Assembly: GCA_023213395.1 (NCBI GenBank)
Contig: CM041465.1
Span: 131,199,741 to 131,263,740, forward strand
Length of the DNA: 64,000 nucleotides
Reading direction: 5' to 3'
From: Cycas panzhihuaensis
Lineage: Eukaryota > Cycadophyta
Shown here: positions 33,931 through 45,071 of the stretch, piece by piece
Position numbering within the stretch: position 1 is the first letter of the stretch
Layout: the number at the start of each line of letters is the position of its first letter
The notes under the pieces: generated by a model
What the model was told of the DNA's origin: nothing
Seen by the model: the letters and a program-made list of their open reading frames with translations, nothing else
Databases searched by the model: none
Position numbers and translations under genes: made by a program

Positions 33931-35480
33931 CGGATCTTCGAAGCAAAATTGTGGATTGGTGGGGCATAGACATTAAAGGGCATGCTATGTTTAGATTTTC
34001 AAAGAAGCTGGATTGGGTTAAAAGGCAAATAAAGGCCTGGAATAAGGAGGTCTTTCAAAACTTAAATGCTCAAAAGGATAAAGCATTTGGGATCCGAAAA
34101 GCTAGAGGATCACATCGAGCGGTTGGGCAGATCTCCAGAGCTCGACAAGGTGGAGAAGGAGCTCTCAGAGTCTATGGAGGAGATACTTAACAGAGAAGAG
34201 ATCCTCTGGAGACAAAATCTAGGGCTCTGGTTGGTCAAGGCGGTAAATACTAGATTTTTCCACATGTATCAGTAAAGCATAGAGAATAATGTAATCATGA
34301 CCTCCTTAAGGATGATGGGATGCCAGACTGCTCGATCGAGGGTATGAAGGAGTTGGCTAGTGACTACTTCAAGAACCTTTTTCTGCCGCTAGGGAGGGGG
34401 GTCGGGAGAAGAGAGTTCTGGATAACATTCCTTGTTTGGTGAATGGGGAGGCGGAATGCACTTATAGCCCCCTTCACTCAAGAGGAGGTCAAGGCGGCCC
34501 TCTTTGGTATGAAGAAGGATAAGGCGCGGGCACGGATTCCGGTTTCTTTCAAGAATGCAGGATATTATCAAAGGAGACCTCATGGAAGCCACGAAGGAGT
34601 TTCAGGTGAACAGGAAGATTCTGCAAGAGTGGCAATCCACCTTTCTAGTCCTTATCCCCAAGAAGGATGGGGCCAAAAGGATGGAGGAGTTAGCCCCATA
34701 AGCCTTTGTAATGTTAAGTACAAAATCCTCTCTAAGGTTCTGGTGAATAGGTTGAAGAAATTTATGCCAGACATTATCTCCCAGAACCAGGATGGTTTTA
34801 TTCGGGGTGAGCACTATATGATGGCTATATAGTTGTGCAAAACAATACACTCTAACTGCGGAAAGGAAAGAGCCTATGATGCTTATCAAGATCGATCTGA
34901 AGGCTTTCGACAGTCTCTTGGGATCGCTGCTAGGCCGCTGAGTGCATTCGGTTTTGGTGAGACTTGGCGGTCATGGATTAATCTTTGCATTAGTAAACCG
35001 TTATTCTCTGTTATTATAAGCGGTTCTTCCTCGAGTTCTTCCTGGATTGAGGGTGAGACAAGGAGATCCTCTTTCTCCTTCTTGTTTATTACGATGGTCG
35101 AGCTCTGGGTAGAACCTTGGAGGCGGCGGGGGCCATAAAAGGTATAAAGCCGACATCCGGGTGGATAATGTGGCTCATCACCAATTGCTGATCGACAATA
35201 TTTTTTGGGAAAGGCTACCGTAAGGGAGGCATCTAAATTCAAAGAGTTGTTGGGACATTTTGAGGAGGCTTGTGCCAAAAATAAATTTGGCCAAGAGCAA
35301 TGTCTTTTTATTAATACCCCAGGTCGTGTCCAAGGCAGGATTAGCAGAACCTTGGAGATGAGCATCAGAAAGCTTCCCACCACTTATCTTGGGCTGCCTC
35401 TTTTTGTTGGGAGAATGACAAAGGATATGTGGGATCCCTTATTGACAGTCGCAAAGGAAGTGGCGGTGGAAAGGTGCCCT
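33918..35480 (+). pseudogene. Inner LINE ORF2: linker and reverse transcriptase
   Basis: Frame-shifted pieces: a pre-RT segment (KLDWVKRQIKAWNKEVFQNL, 33990-34070; LNREEILWRQ ~34190), RT start APFTQEEVKAALFGMKKDKA (34465-34530), SLCNVKYKILSKVLVNRLKKFMP (34700-34770), QNQDGFIRGE (34785-34810), KIDLKAFDSL (~34890), a decayed RQGDPLSP (~35060), and LLIDNIFW (~35190) where the FADD catalytic box should be, so at least one Asp is lost. The thumb region TYLGLPLFVGRM lies at 35380-35420. It would copy element RNA at the nicked target. At least six frame changes, few point stops. Confidence 0.82.
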
Positions 35481-35868
35481 CTTGAGCCTGGCCGGAAAAC
35501 TGCAGCTAGTTGCCTCGACGTTGCAGAGCATCCCTGTTTTCTGGATGTCTATATTCGTGGTTCCAAATGGGTATTGCTAGCATTATTGAATCTATCCGTA
35601 AAAGATTCCTCTGGCCTGGGGCTCGGAGAGCAAGGACGAGGATTCACCGTAAGTCGGACTAAAGTATGCATGTCGAAATGGGTCAAGCGGCCTCAACACG
35701 AGAAGGACCTCTCTTTTCAATCGCCCTTGGAGCGAAATTGGGTTGGCGTTTATTCAAAGGAGGCGAGGCTTTGGGTGAAGATCCCGGATAGAAAATACAT
35801 TCAAGGGGCTCCTCCTGAAATGAGGTTTCGCGGGTTCTATAGTCCTGAGAAGCATACTCAAAGCTTGG

Positions 35869-36480
35869 ATGAATATAAGGAGTGGTTTGAAATGGAGGCT
35901 TGGGGATGGTAACTCCATCAGATTTTGGGATGACGTCGGGTGTAGTGACGGAGCGCTTAAGGAATGCCCGGTCCTGGAGCCCATTATGGGACCCTGCATT
36001 AGGCATTATGGTACTCAGGTCAAGGATTATTGGACCGGGAGTGGCAATAATAGAAGTTGGAAGTCCCTCGAGGAAATTCAATCTGAAGATCGGCAAGAGA
36101 GCGTCAACAAGCTTAAAGGGATTTTAGGAAAAAACTATATTCCTAGATCGTCCTCGCCAGATTCCGTTGTGGCCTCTCTGCCGTCTGGGGATTATTCTGC
36201 TAAACAAGGATATCAGTTCCTATGCTCAGCCAGAGGTGACCTCAGTAATTCTACCCTTGCTAGCGTTTGGAAGCTCCCTCTTATCCCTAAGATTGCCATT
36301 TTCTGGTGGACGTGTTTGAGGAACAAAATTCTCACCCTAGACAATCTTAAGAGGAGAGGTTTTTCGCTGGTTAATAGATGTCCTCTATGTCGCTCGTGAG
36401 GAGGAATCTATGGATCACATATTTATTGGGTGCTCTTTACTAGAGATGTCCGGAGGATCTTTGCTTGGGAAGTTAGAGGT
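35869..36480 (+). pseudogene. Inner LINE ORF2: zf-RVT region
   Basis: The frame opens at 35869 with WRLGDGNSIRFWDD, then PSGDYSAKQGYQFLC and the zf-RVT signature VWKLPLIPKIAIFWWTCLRN, ILTLDNLKRRGF, NRCPLC (36350-36395). After a frameshift it ends in DHIF.GCS. This zinc-binding domain is characteristic of plant LINE ORF2 C-termini. Both tryptophans of FWW are kept, whereas the outer LINE has TAG TAG at the same place. Confidence 0.85.
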
Positions 36481-36559
36481 CTGTTGGATTTTTTCAGAGA
36501 GGATTACTGACTTATGGTTGGCTTGGCTTAGCCCCTTCAGGAGTAGGACTGAGCAACAT

Positions 36560-37092
36560 ATGGAAGTGCATGCTTCCGATTTTGGCCTGGAATATATGGA
36601 AGGAGAGAAACCGGAGAATTTTCCAGGATACCAAGATGGATCAGATTGCCGTTTATGGCAGAATTAGTTTGGACATAAAGGAAAATGTTGGGAACGTGAA
36701 GGAGAAACGTCTTTCCTTGTCGGAGAGCAGGATTTTAAGTAGTTGGGGTATTCAGCCTGATTTTGAGGTGGCTAGACCCAGGTGCAGTAGTTGGCAGCCC
36801 CCAGAGGAGCCCTGGTTTAAAGTTAACTTTGATGGGGCGGCCAAAGGGAACCCTGGTGAAGCGGGCGGTGGGGGTGTTTGCAGGGACTGGACCGGTTCCC
36901 TTGTGTGGGCTTTGCGATTACTACGATAGGCAGACAAATCATTATGCGGAGATGAGGGCCATGTTTAAAGCCCTGGACCTTGCTGTTGAAGGAAATACCC
37001 AACGATTAATCCTCGAGGGGGATTCAGAGGTGGTGATCAAGGTTCGAGAGGGAGGCCCTTCCGGACTGGAGATTCCAGTCCCTTTTTAATGA
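36560..37092 (+). pseudogene. Inner LINE ORF2: RNase H domain
   Basis: WFKVNFDGAAKGNPGEAGGG (36810-36870) carries the first catalytic Asp of the RVT_3-type RNase H. After a frameshift EMRAMFKALDLAVEGN and LILEGDSEVVIKV (36945-37045) supply the later Glu and Asp. The rest of the domain is missing or out of frame (VSGNK/ISGKSS region). Such C-terminal RNase H domains occur in a subset of plant L1 elements. Confidence 0.85.
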
Positions 37093-37402
37093 TGCCAAAG
37101 AGATCATTAAGGGGCTAGAGGAAGTCCAAATTAGGCATACTGCGTGAGGCAATAAGCCGGTGATTTCTGGCAAAAGCAGTAAGTCACCGAAATGGTCAAG
37201 TCCGGAGAGGTGAGTTTCTAGGGATCTTATGGTTACGCTGAGAGGGACATGATCAAGACTAGCCGAGGGGCTTGTCCCGGCTTTCTTCCTAGACCGGTGG
37301 AACATCACGGTCGGTTCTCGAGGTCGATTAACGTTCTGCCAGTATTAGGTTGTGGGAGCCTGTTCAAACCCACTTTAATTCATTTTACCTTATCAAAAAA
37401 AA
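37093..37402 (+). other. 3' untranslated region and poly-A of inner LINE
   Basis: About 300 bp after RNase H, ending TTACCTTATC and an A-run at 37395-37402. Confidence 0.75.
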
Positions 37403-37416
37403 AGCAGCAACAAATC
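37403..37416. repeat. Target site duplication of inner LINE (right)
   Basis: AGCAGCAACAAATC, exact partner of 33183-33196. Confidence 0.92.
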
Positions 37417-38250
37417 AAAAGGTAAACTCAAACAAGAGCAATATCTTTTATCTAAATACTATGGAAAGAACTCAGAGAGTTATTGGTAGGATCCTGAAAA
37501 TGCCCACCAGGAATCTTCCTACTTTATACCTCGGCATGCCTTTATTTGTAGGCAGAATGGAGGACCTATGGAACCCAATTATTAGTTGGGTTCAAAGGAA
37601 ATTAGTAGGTTGGAAGGAGGCCTTATTGAGCCAGGTAGGAAAACTTCAACTATTGGTGGCCTCCCTTCAGAATATACCTACCTATATGATGACCTTGTTC
37701 AGGTGTCTAAGGAAGGCCATAAGTGCCCTTGAGTCTATCTAGAAAAGGTTCTTATAGTCCAGGGCAGAGGATAGGGATAGAATCCATTTAGTGTCCTAGG
37801 AGAAAGTCTACCTATTTAAATGGGCAGGTGGTTTGAATGTCAAGGATATTGCTAGCTTCAATAGAGATATGGTAGTTAAACTAGGCTAGAGCCTCACAAA
37901 AGAGGAGGAGAGGCCCTAGTGCAAGATTGTCACATAGAAATATCTCAGAGACAACTAGTACTTGAAGTACAATATCTCTGGAAAGCAGGGATCTGCAATC
38001 TGGAGGAGTTTAGTTTATGCAAGGAAGATGCTAGCATTGGGGGCTCGGTGGTGCTTAGGGGACGAAAAGTTAATTGACTTTTGGAAGGATATTTGGTATG
38101 GCCACTCCCAACTGAACAAGAGTCCTATTCTCACCCCTATCTAGGATATCTGTTAAAGCCTTTATGGTAGAAAGGTGAATAGTTATTAGGAGGCTTGTGG
38201 GGATGAGAAGAACTGGAAAAGTTTTAAAGAAATCCCTCCTGAACGCGTTA
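37417..38250 (+). pseudogene. Outer LINE ORF2: reverse transcriptase, 3' part
   Basis: Continues the RT: NSNKSNIFYLNT, LPTLYLGMPLFVGRM (37515-37560), WVQRKLVGWKEALLSQVGKLQLL (37590-37660), then GGLNVKDI, AIWRSLVYARKMLALGARWCLGDEKLIDFWKDIW (37995-38095). In-frame stops at 37755, 37797, 37887, 37917, 37935 and 37956 are all TAG. Several fall at Trp positions of the family (FLW, VSW..V, KLGW). This piece and 31701-33196 form one RT when the inner LINE is removed. Confidence 0.85.
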
Positions 38251-38700
38251 GAGAACAATAAATTGTAGCTCTCAAGAATGAGCTTAATAAAATATACATT
38301 CCTAGATTCCCTAATTTGGCCTGCATCCCTGTCAGGAGACTACTATGTGAAATCCAATTATTTGTTCTTGATGACCAAGAAAGGAATAAATGAACATAAG
38401 CTCCTTGGGGGAGTATGGAAATTGGGGTTAATTCGCAAGGTTGCCATCTTCTAGTAGCTTTGCCTTAAGAATAAGATTCTGACTTTAGATAATCTAAGGA
38501 AGAGAGGCTTCTCGTTGGAGAACAGATACACTCTTTGCCTTCAAGAGGAGGAGTCCTTAGATCATATATTGTTGCAATGCTCTTACACTAGGGAGGTGTG
38601 GGTGAAGTTGTGGAGTATCTTTAGGATAACATGGGTCTCATCTGGGACTATGAAAGAAATAGCCTATGTCTAGTCTTACCTCTTTAGATGCAGGACTATG
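38251..38700 (+). pseudogene. Outer LINE ORF2: zf-RVT region
   Basis: VWKLGLIRKVAIF followed by two adjacent TAG codons (38452-38457) where the family, and the inner LINE, have WW; then ILTLDNLRKRGFSLENR, TLCLQEEESLDHILLQCS (38535-38585) and VWVKLWSIF. The zinc ligands LC...DH...C are mostly kept; the first Cys of C..C is changed to Tyr or Thr. Confidence 0.85.
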
Positions 38701-39440
38701 AGGTTCTTGTGGATAACCTCTTTACCTATGCTAGTGTGGAATATATGGAAAGAAAGGAACAAGTAGATCTTTCAAGATAAAAGTATGAATGAATCAAAAC
38801 TCTTTGGGATAATTATAACTACCCTGAAAGAGACCCTAAAGGAGAAGAAAGATAGTTTTATCTCTCCTGAGGAAAGGAAGATTTTAGTAAAACAGGGGAT
38901 GGAGAACCCCAAATTAAAGGTGGAGACAAAGAGGCAAGGAACATGGCACCCTCACCGGAGAACTAGGTTAAAATAAACTTTAACAGAGCGTCAAAAGGTA
39001 ACCCCGGTGAGGTAGGGGGTAGAGGATTGTGTAGGGATAGAGAAGGCAAGGTTCTTTAGGCTTTCATTGATTATTACAGTATATAGACAAATCATAGAGC
39101 AGAGCTTGAAGCAATGCGTAAAGTTGTGGACCTAGTCTCCTGAGAGGAGATCCCAAGAGTCATTGTAGAAGGGGACTCCCTAAATGCGATAAAATTGATT
39201 AGAGGAAAAGTGGAGCCAAATTGGAAGTATAGGGCTATGATCAATAATATTAAGGAGTCTCTCGAAAGGAGAGAAAATGTTTAGGTGGCCCACATTTACA
39301 GGGAAGGAAACGGGGTGGCCGACCGATTGGAAAATTAGGGAATTCAACTTAAAAGGGATGTAGTGTAGAAGGACAATTTCCCTAAGGATATTGTGGGTTT
39401 GGTTAGGGAAGACTTGGGGGGCATAAGCTTCAGTTAATCT
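38701..39440 (+). pseudogene. Outer LINE ORF2: RNase H domain
   Basis: GEVGGRGLCRD (~39010), NHRAELEAMRKVVDL (39090-39130), VIVEGDSLNAIKLIRGKVEPNWKY (39160-39230) and VAHIYREGNGVADRLEN (39285-39335), the typical plant LINE RVT_3 series. The DGA motif at the start is decayed. Stops include TAG at expected Trp (VLW, NVWV, VVWKD). Confidence 0.82.
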
Positions 39441-39671
39441 TCTAAGTTGGCTATTGGATACTAGAGGCCTTAGTTGATTTTTATAGCTAACCATTGGCCT
39501 TGTCGTGGCTGGGGAGGGCAGTAGCAATATGATGTTAGGTTGGGTTTTAATGGGAAGCTAGGTCATGGGCTTGTCATGGTGGATCTTTATAGCCAATCTG
39601 GCAGATTTTGTATAGGGTTTGATGCCCCATTTTAATCCCCTCTTTTATTTAAATCGTATATAAAAAAAAAA
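39441..39671 (+). other. 3' UTR and poly-A of outer LINE
   Basis: About 220 bp ending in a ten-base A-run (39662-39671), followed by the right copy of the target duplication (39672-39688). Confidence 0.8.
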
Positions 39672-39758
39672 CGTAATATTGGCACTAATATTTCACTTAC
39701 AATAATTAACAAACTTGCAACAATACATCACCAACAATGTGCCTTTCTCTCATCATAA

Positions 39759-39769
39759 CTCTGATACTA
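39759..39769 (-). other. Primer binding site of Copia B
   Basis: Minus strand TAGTATCAGAG, one mismatch to TGGTATCAGAG, adjoining the 5' LTR. The 87 bases between it and the outer LINE are the start of B's leader. Confidence 0.8.
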
Positions 39770-40058
39770 TGTAATAAAATAAAATTGACAAAAAGTAATG
39801 ATGCACAAATTTAAAAAATAACAAACACCAAGATCACAATGGTACCTTAAAAGAACCTTAACTTGAATTAAGACCAAAAAAATAATTGTACAATAATATA
39901 TCAATTTGATATATTGAGTTTATCTATACTATAACTTGATTATGCGTGAGACCCACAATAAAATACCAATATCATAATAAAATTAATTGTACGAATGTGT
40001 ATTACAACTTTGCCTATAAAACATGAACCAAACTATTTTAATAATTTCCATCACAACA
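39770..40058 (-). repeat. 5' LTR of Copia B
   Basis: Minus strand TGTTGTGATGG ... TTATTACA, 289 bp, similar to 6996-7295. The pairing across 32 kb rests on LTR similarity, orientation and the continuity of B's coding parts. Confidence 0.75.
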
Positions 40059-41820
40059 TTAGACAAAAATATGAAACAAAGCAAAAATAACATATCAAAA
40101 CTCAACTTTGGCAGTTAAATTAAAAACTAAGGAAAGAAGCATAAATACTAAGTCAAAGCATGGCTAGCATTGAAATGGTGTGCAAGTAGAGAAGACTTGT
40201 AAAAAAATATGCTTATTGCTAAAGAATGCATCAACAAACTATAAACAAAGATTAAAGAAAAATAAGTTTCAACTCTCAAATTACAAGAGAAATCTCAAAA
40301 AATATGAAATTTTTTTTGAGGGAAAATAGCATCTTTAAATTTTTTATTTATAAGAGAGAATGCTAAACCATTTCATATTTCCCCATGTGATGCATGCTTG
40401 AGTTTTGGCACCTTGCATAAGCAAGGAGAACATTTAATAGAGTATTAAAAAAATTGACTTCAAAGATAACTAACAATCCAACAACTTGTCCTTCAACATA
40501 CCAAATAATAGATCAACCTTCCATACTAACCACCAATTGACTACATAGTAATGAAAGCCAAGTTGGGGCACATTTCACTAATCAATGAATGTATTGTTAT
40601 GGTTAACATGTTTAAGGTTGATAACAACTAATTAAAAGCTATATGTTATAAAGCAAGGGTCACATTATTTCTACAAGGATGATTCTTTAACTAGAGTTAA
40701 AAAGGGCAACTCTCCATAAAAGATAAAAGAGGCTTATACAAAAATTCAATTGGATTTGAGAATTGAATAGTTGAAAATAATGTGGTGTATAGACACATTT
40801 ATTATTGTCAATGAAGTCCTATGGGTTATAGAATTGTTCTACTTATAATGTGTGATTATTGTATGTCATATTTGATTATCATAGTGTAGTATCTCATGCA
40901 TTATATGTATCTTACTATGAGCATTCTACCTATATGTAACATGAGGCAATAAATAGGGCATTACACAACAAAAACATTCTATTGATAGAATAAGCCTCTT
41001 ATGAGCATTCATATCATAGAAAGTGTATGCATAGTATGTTCACTCCTCTTAAATTATAATGCAAGCATCACATAAGGGTACATAGTTTTTTTCCAATGTA
41101 AAAATGGCTATCATTATATTATAAAATCAAAAGCAATGGCTAAGTAGCGTATTGGCTCACAAGGATTTACTCGCCCACTCTTTTATATGCAGTGTGCTAA
41201 AAATAGCATTATCTATATGGAGATGCTTCTTAAGACTTTTGCGAAGAGGAATAAAGCAAGGGTTATGTGACAATCATAGCAAAATTTTCTTCCTAATGTG
41301 ATTAGAGGTTTGATTAAAAAAATAAACTACTTTTTGGAAATAAGTTGTGGTATAAATTTTCTAAATTTTGTAAATGATAGTTTTGAAAAGAAGAAGCTAG
41401 AGTTCTATCAAGTGGTGGTAACTCATAAACCAAGTATAAGTTATTAACCAACTTTCTTTAAGTAGCCAAGAATGAAGGGGGAAGTGGCTATCTCAGATAT
41501 CGAAAAAACCTTGATCTAGGTTGAAGGTCTAAAAGGAGATGTACTAAATGTCCTAGACTGGAGGATAGAACCACTAAATGTGATTGAAACTATCATTCTA
41601 ATCACCGCATATTGGTCAAAAAAATTATCGATTTATATTCCATAGATCCTACTTATCTTGGAAGATGAATGCTTTGTGCAGGATTCTCCAATGAAGCACA
41701 TTTTTTTTGGGTCGCGCTCACTTCCATCAAATTCGTCCATATTCAACTTGAAGTTGAACATGATGGTATTTCTAACTATATAACAGGTAGTAGAATTCTA
41801 TAGGTTTAATTATTCAACCC
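40059..41820. other. AT-rich sequence without recognised features
   Basis: No coding motif, LTR edge or RNA gene found. The right part (after about 41450) may hold the decayed 3' end of the minus-strand LINE L, but I see no clear motif or poly-A end. Confidence 0.45.
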
Positions 41821-42830
41821 CTAGAAAGAAACCTTAGTCCTTCTTCCCTTCCTAAGCCCTTTATAACAACAAGAGGGTCCACTTGCTATAAGAAAAAAAT
41901 TGAATCTTTTGGCCATTTGAATGATCAAAGGTTTGGGGTGAGGGTTGATCCCTAATACAAGCTTGACACAATCCTTCCAACGAAAGTGATCAAAATCGTG
42001 GAATTGAGCCATTGTGTGCCAGTTATGGGCACTGAAGAATTATGCCAACAGTACAAACTCCTCTTAGTTGATTAGTAGAGAGAACCCAAGAGGCAACCAT
42101 TTGTCATTCCAAAAGTTAACTTGAAGACCCTTCGATCATGGGGAATATATAGTATTATAATTAAGGTTGTTCTGAGCTACTACCATATGATTCCAAATTA
42201 TAGAATCTTTTATTAAATAGTTGGGGAGAGCTAATTGTTGTTTAGTAGTATATACAAAATAATATTTCCTCATGATGATGCATGCCCATTTATCATTTTC
42301 TCTATTCTAGAGATCCCACAGTCGCTTAGCCCCTTTGACCTTTGCCATAATGAATGGATCTTTGAGACTAAGACCACCTCAGTTCTTATGATCAACCAAT
42401 GTATTCTATTTCACTTAATGAAATGTCTTTATTTCAATTAACTAATGTTTCCAAAAGAATCTTGTGAACAAACCCCAGATTGTGGAAAGAATTATTTTAG
42501 GAGCTTGAATAATGGACATTAAATAATTAGGCATCTAGGTCAAGGTTGATTCTAAAAGGCTTCATCAACCAGCTAAATTAAGTGATCTAATTGGCCATGA
42601 GTTCAACTTCTTCTTGATTTTCAAAATACAGAGGCATCAATCAATACTTTTATTGTAGAGAGGCCCATCAGAATTCCTAAGTATTTGAAAATAGTGGCTC
42701 TAGGAGCAATTGGGACTCCAATAGTAGTCACCAAGAAGACTTAAGTTTCTAAATCTACTTCATTGAATATGATACTCAATTTACTATGGTTGATCATCAT
42801 CCCCGCTACTAGACCAAAAAACCTGAGAGC
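41821..42830 (-). pseudogene. LINE L ORF2: post-RT region
   Basis: Minus-strand remnants such as TTIGVPIAPRATIFKYLGIL (~42680-42720), and GLQVNFWNDKWLPLGFSLLINQL (~42070-42135), which corresponds to the G....FW.D.W pattern after the RT thumb in plant L1s. No RNase H domain recognised. Confidence 0.6.
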
Positions 42831-43700
42831 TTAGCCCCAGATGTTGCTTTCTAAACGAGAAGGATGTCCCAACAGAATGGTATTATCTGTGAAGATCAGG
42901 TGTATCATGCCCTCTGTTTTGTTAATAGAAATCCTTGAAGAAGACCCACTACCTGAAGCCAATCTAATAAAGAGGAAAGTACTTCCATGGCTATCACAAA
43001 TAGGTAGGCAACAAAGGGCAACCCTAACAAATTCCTCTGTTAGCATGGATAAAACAACCAGCTGAGTCATTGATTTTTATGGCCATAAACACAGAGAAAA
43101 TTATGGCTTTGATCCAGTTGATGTATTTTGGTTGTAGACTCTTTCAAGTGGGTATGGCTAGTAGAAAATCCTATTCTACTATGTCATAAGCTCTGTTGAT
43201 ATTTAATTTAAACAAAGTTGTTGTTGCCTTTTTGTATGTATAATATGAAGAGACTCGGTGATCATAGTCATGTTATCTGTTATACAACAACCCTTTATGA
43301 ATGTTGTTTAGTTTTTATTAACAACTTGAGGAAGAAAAACTTTTAGCTCATTAGTTAGTACTTTGGCTATTATCTTGTATGTAGTATTACAAAGGCTTAT
43401 GGGTCTCCAGTGATGGATAGAGGATAGGGCCTCCCTCTTTAGAATCAAAGAAATCAATGTTGCGTTAATAGTTGGGTGCATTTTACCCATGTTGTAAACC
43501 TCTTCTACTACCTTTGCTAAAAGCTGAGGCACCTCATCAGAATTAATAGACAGAAATAGCTCAACAGGCATTTCATCTAGGCCATGAGATTTACCTTTGG
43601 GAAGCTTTATCATGATTTTGCAAATTTCTTCTTTAGTGATTAGTTTACTGAGGGATTCATTAAGATTTCTGCAACACTCCTTAGGGATAGAATTCACCTT
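42831..43700 (-). pseudogene. LINE L ORF2: reverse transcriptase
   Basis: The N-terminal RT is open for 129 codons (43308-43697): LITKEEICKIMIKLPKGKSHGLDEMPVELF, NATLISLILK, SIHHWRPISLCNTTYKIIAKVLTNELK. Then a decayed palm leads to HLIFTDNTILLGHPS (42870-42915), where the FADD box has become FTDN, so one catalytic Asp is lost. It would have carried out target-primed reverse transcription. Confidence 0.85.
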
Positions 43701-44087
43701 AGAAAGAATGATTTAGGTGGCTAAGGCCCTATCCAAAGAGAAACCCTGGGTGGTCCAGAGTTTATCAAAGTGTTGAAATATCTCTCCTTGAATTTTGGAA
43801 TGCAAATACGGGATCTTCATAGGAGAGACCTATAGACACTTAAGATTTTGTTGATTTCTCAAAGCATTAGCATAATAATTGAAAATTTTTGAATTATGAT
43901 TAGCATAAAGTTTCCATTAGATATTGGACCATGCTTTCCATTTTTCTGCTTCCTATTTTTGCATTTGGATAAGTTGGTCATTTAAGTCTAAGAGCTTACA
44001 TCGAAGATTAGATGGACCTTTTCCCTTTTTAAATTCCTTTTATATATCACAAATGGCCATCAGCATGGATTCTCTTTATTCCTCGAG

Positions 44088-45071
44088 CTAATGTTTGTGT
44101 TCTTTACTAAACAATTTGATGCAAGATTTGAGCCCCTTCATAATCATTGCCCACCAAACATTGGGATAGTCTACAAAATTAGACCAACTACATAATTCCT
44201 CCCACCATTGATGAAGAGCTATCCTAAAGTCCTCAAGTTTGAGCAAACTTGTTTTAAATTTGAAAATTGTCTTCCCTATAGTAGATATATCAGTCCCAAT
44301 AGAAAGTTGGATTTTGATAGGAGTGTGGTCAGAAATCACAGCTGCATTTACCGAGATGTAATTATATTGAACACTGAGAGAGCTCAGGGAATTTGATATG
44401 TAGGCTCTATCCAATATTCCATCTATGTGATTACTTCCCTGTCAGTTATTGGTCCATATATATTTCAAAGGTCCCTTCCAAGGAAATTCAGTAGGACCCA
44501 GAGTGTCTTTAAGGTCGATAAAGGATAAGTTATCTTTTTGATAGGTTCTTTTGAAATTGCCACCTCTTTTATTAGTAGGATATTCCACAAATTTGAAATC
44601 CCCCAATAATAGAATGTGGTCTTGATCAACCTAATTATTATTTAAAGCACCTGTTAAGGCTTGCTAAGAGTCATGTCTAATATGATCATCTATAGAGGCA
44701 TAAACCCCGATGACCCAACAAATAAAATGATCATTTTCCATTTTTAAGCAAAGACAATCCTAAAATGGGCTTATAATGTACTGTTGCATATTCCACCAAT
44801 TATTCCATAAGATACAAAGACCTCCAATGGGTTGATCTGGCAAAACTACTTTCCCTTAGGCTGATGACCAGATATTATGGCATGTGCATTGCATGTCACT
44901 TTTAGAAACTATATGAGTTTCTGTCAGGACCAAAAAATGATGATGATGTTGATGAAGTAGATATTTTAACTCTAAGCATTTACAAAAGTGGAGTTGGCTA
45001 ATTCCCCTAATATTCAAAGCTATTGCTAAAATATTATTTTTGTCCATTATATTGGGATGGATTTGTGCCAA
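44088..45071 (-). pseudogene. LINE L ORF2: endonuclease domain
   Basis: Starts near 45035 with ILAIALNIRGI and LTETHIVSKS (44910-44930), the QET-equivalent with Glu in TET. The middle (44500-44850) is decayed but shows a LLLGDFKFVEYP stretch near 44580-44610. The C-terminus is open at 44088-44414, with LDRAYIS-like MDRAYISNSL and ISDHTPIKIQL, the SDH catalytic end. Confidence 0.8.

Larger units (their letters stand above)
33197..37402 (+). mobile_element. 5'-truncated L1-type LINE nested in the outer LINE
   Basis: Starts abruptly at the first codons of the ORF2 endonuclease (RGLNAPSK), lacks 5' UTR and ORF1, and ends in poly-A (37395-37402). It is flanked by an exact 14 bp target duplication. 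The 4.2 kb covers endonuclease, RT, zf-RVT and RNase H. It is related to the outer LINE but clearly GC- and CpG-richer. Its frame is broken mainly by small indels, while tryptophan codons are kept. 5' truncation is the usual outcome of incomplete target-primed reverse transcription. Confidence 0.92.
28847..39671 (+). mobile_element. Full-length L1-type LINE, split by a nested LINE
   Basis: Bounded by a 17 bp target duplication and ending in a poly-A tail (39662-39671). Removing the inner LINE leaves about 6.6 kb, normal for a full-length plant L1. Order: GC-richer 5' UTR (28847-29735), ORF1 (DUF4283-like domain and CCHC knuckle), ORF2 with endonuclease, RT, zf-RVT and RNase H. ORF2 is broken by many stops, most of them TAG at tryptophan positions. 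It is inserted in the leader of Copia B, on the opposite strand. Confidence 0.85.
6996..40058 (-). mobile_element. Ty1/copia element B, complete but split by nested insertions
   Basis: Reassembled from six pieces on the minus strand: 5' LTR 39770-40058 with primer site 39759-39769; leader 39672-39758, 27620-28846 and 22954-23549; gag 22808-22953 and 18110-18823; protease, integrase and RT 15508-18110; RNase H end 7300-7618; 3' LTR ~6996-7295. The total of B's own sequence is about 6.3 kb, normal for a Copia element. Reading continuity across two junctions supports this. The gag N-terminus runs over the D insertion, and the RNase H SLS...EAVW region runs over the TRIM/Copia A insertion. The order gag-protease-integrase-RT-RNase H is diagnostic of Ty1/copia. 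Coding parts carry many stops and the two LTRs are strongly diverged, so it is old and dead. Confidence 0.75.

Noticed and set aside
3238-40058. Pairing of the LTR at 3238-3475 with the LTR at 39770-40058 as one element
   Set aside because: They are in opposite orientation, and B already has a same-orientation partner at 6996-7295 supported by coding continuity.
41700-41709. T-run as poly-A tail of LINE L
   Set aside because: Short, followed by GC-containing sequence, and no target duplication pairs with the other end.
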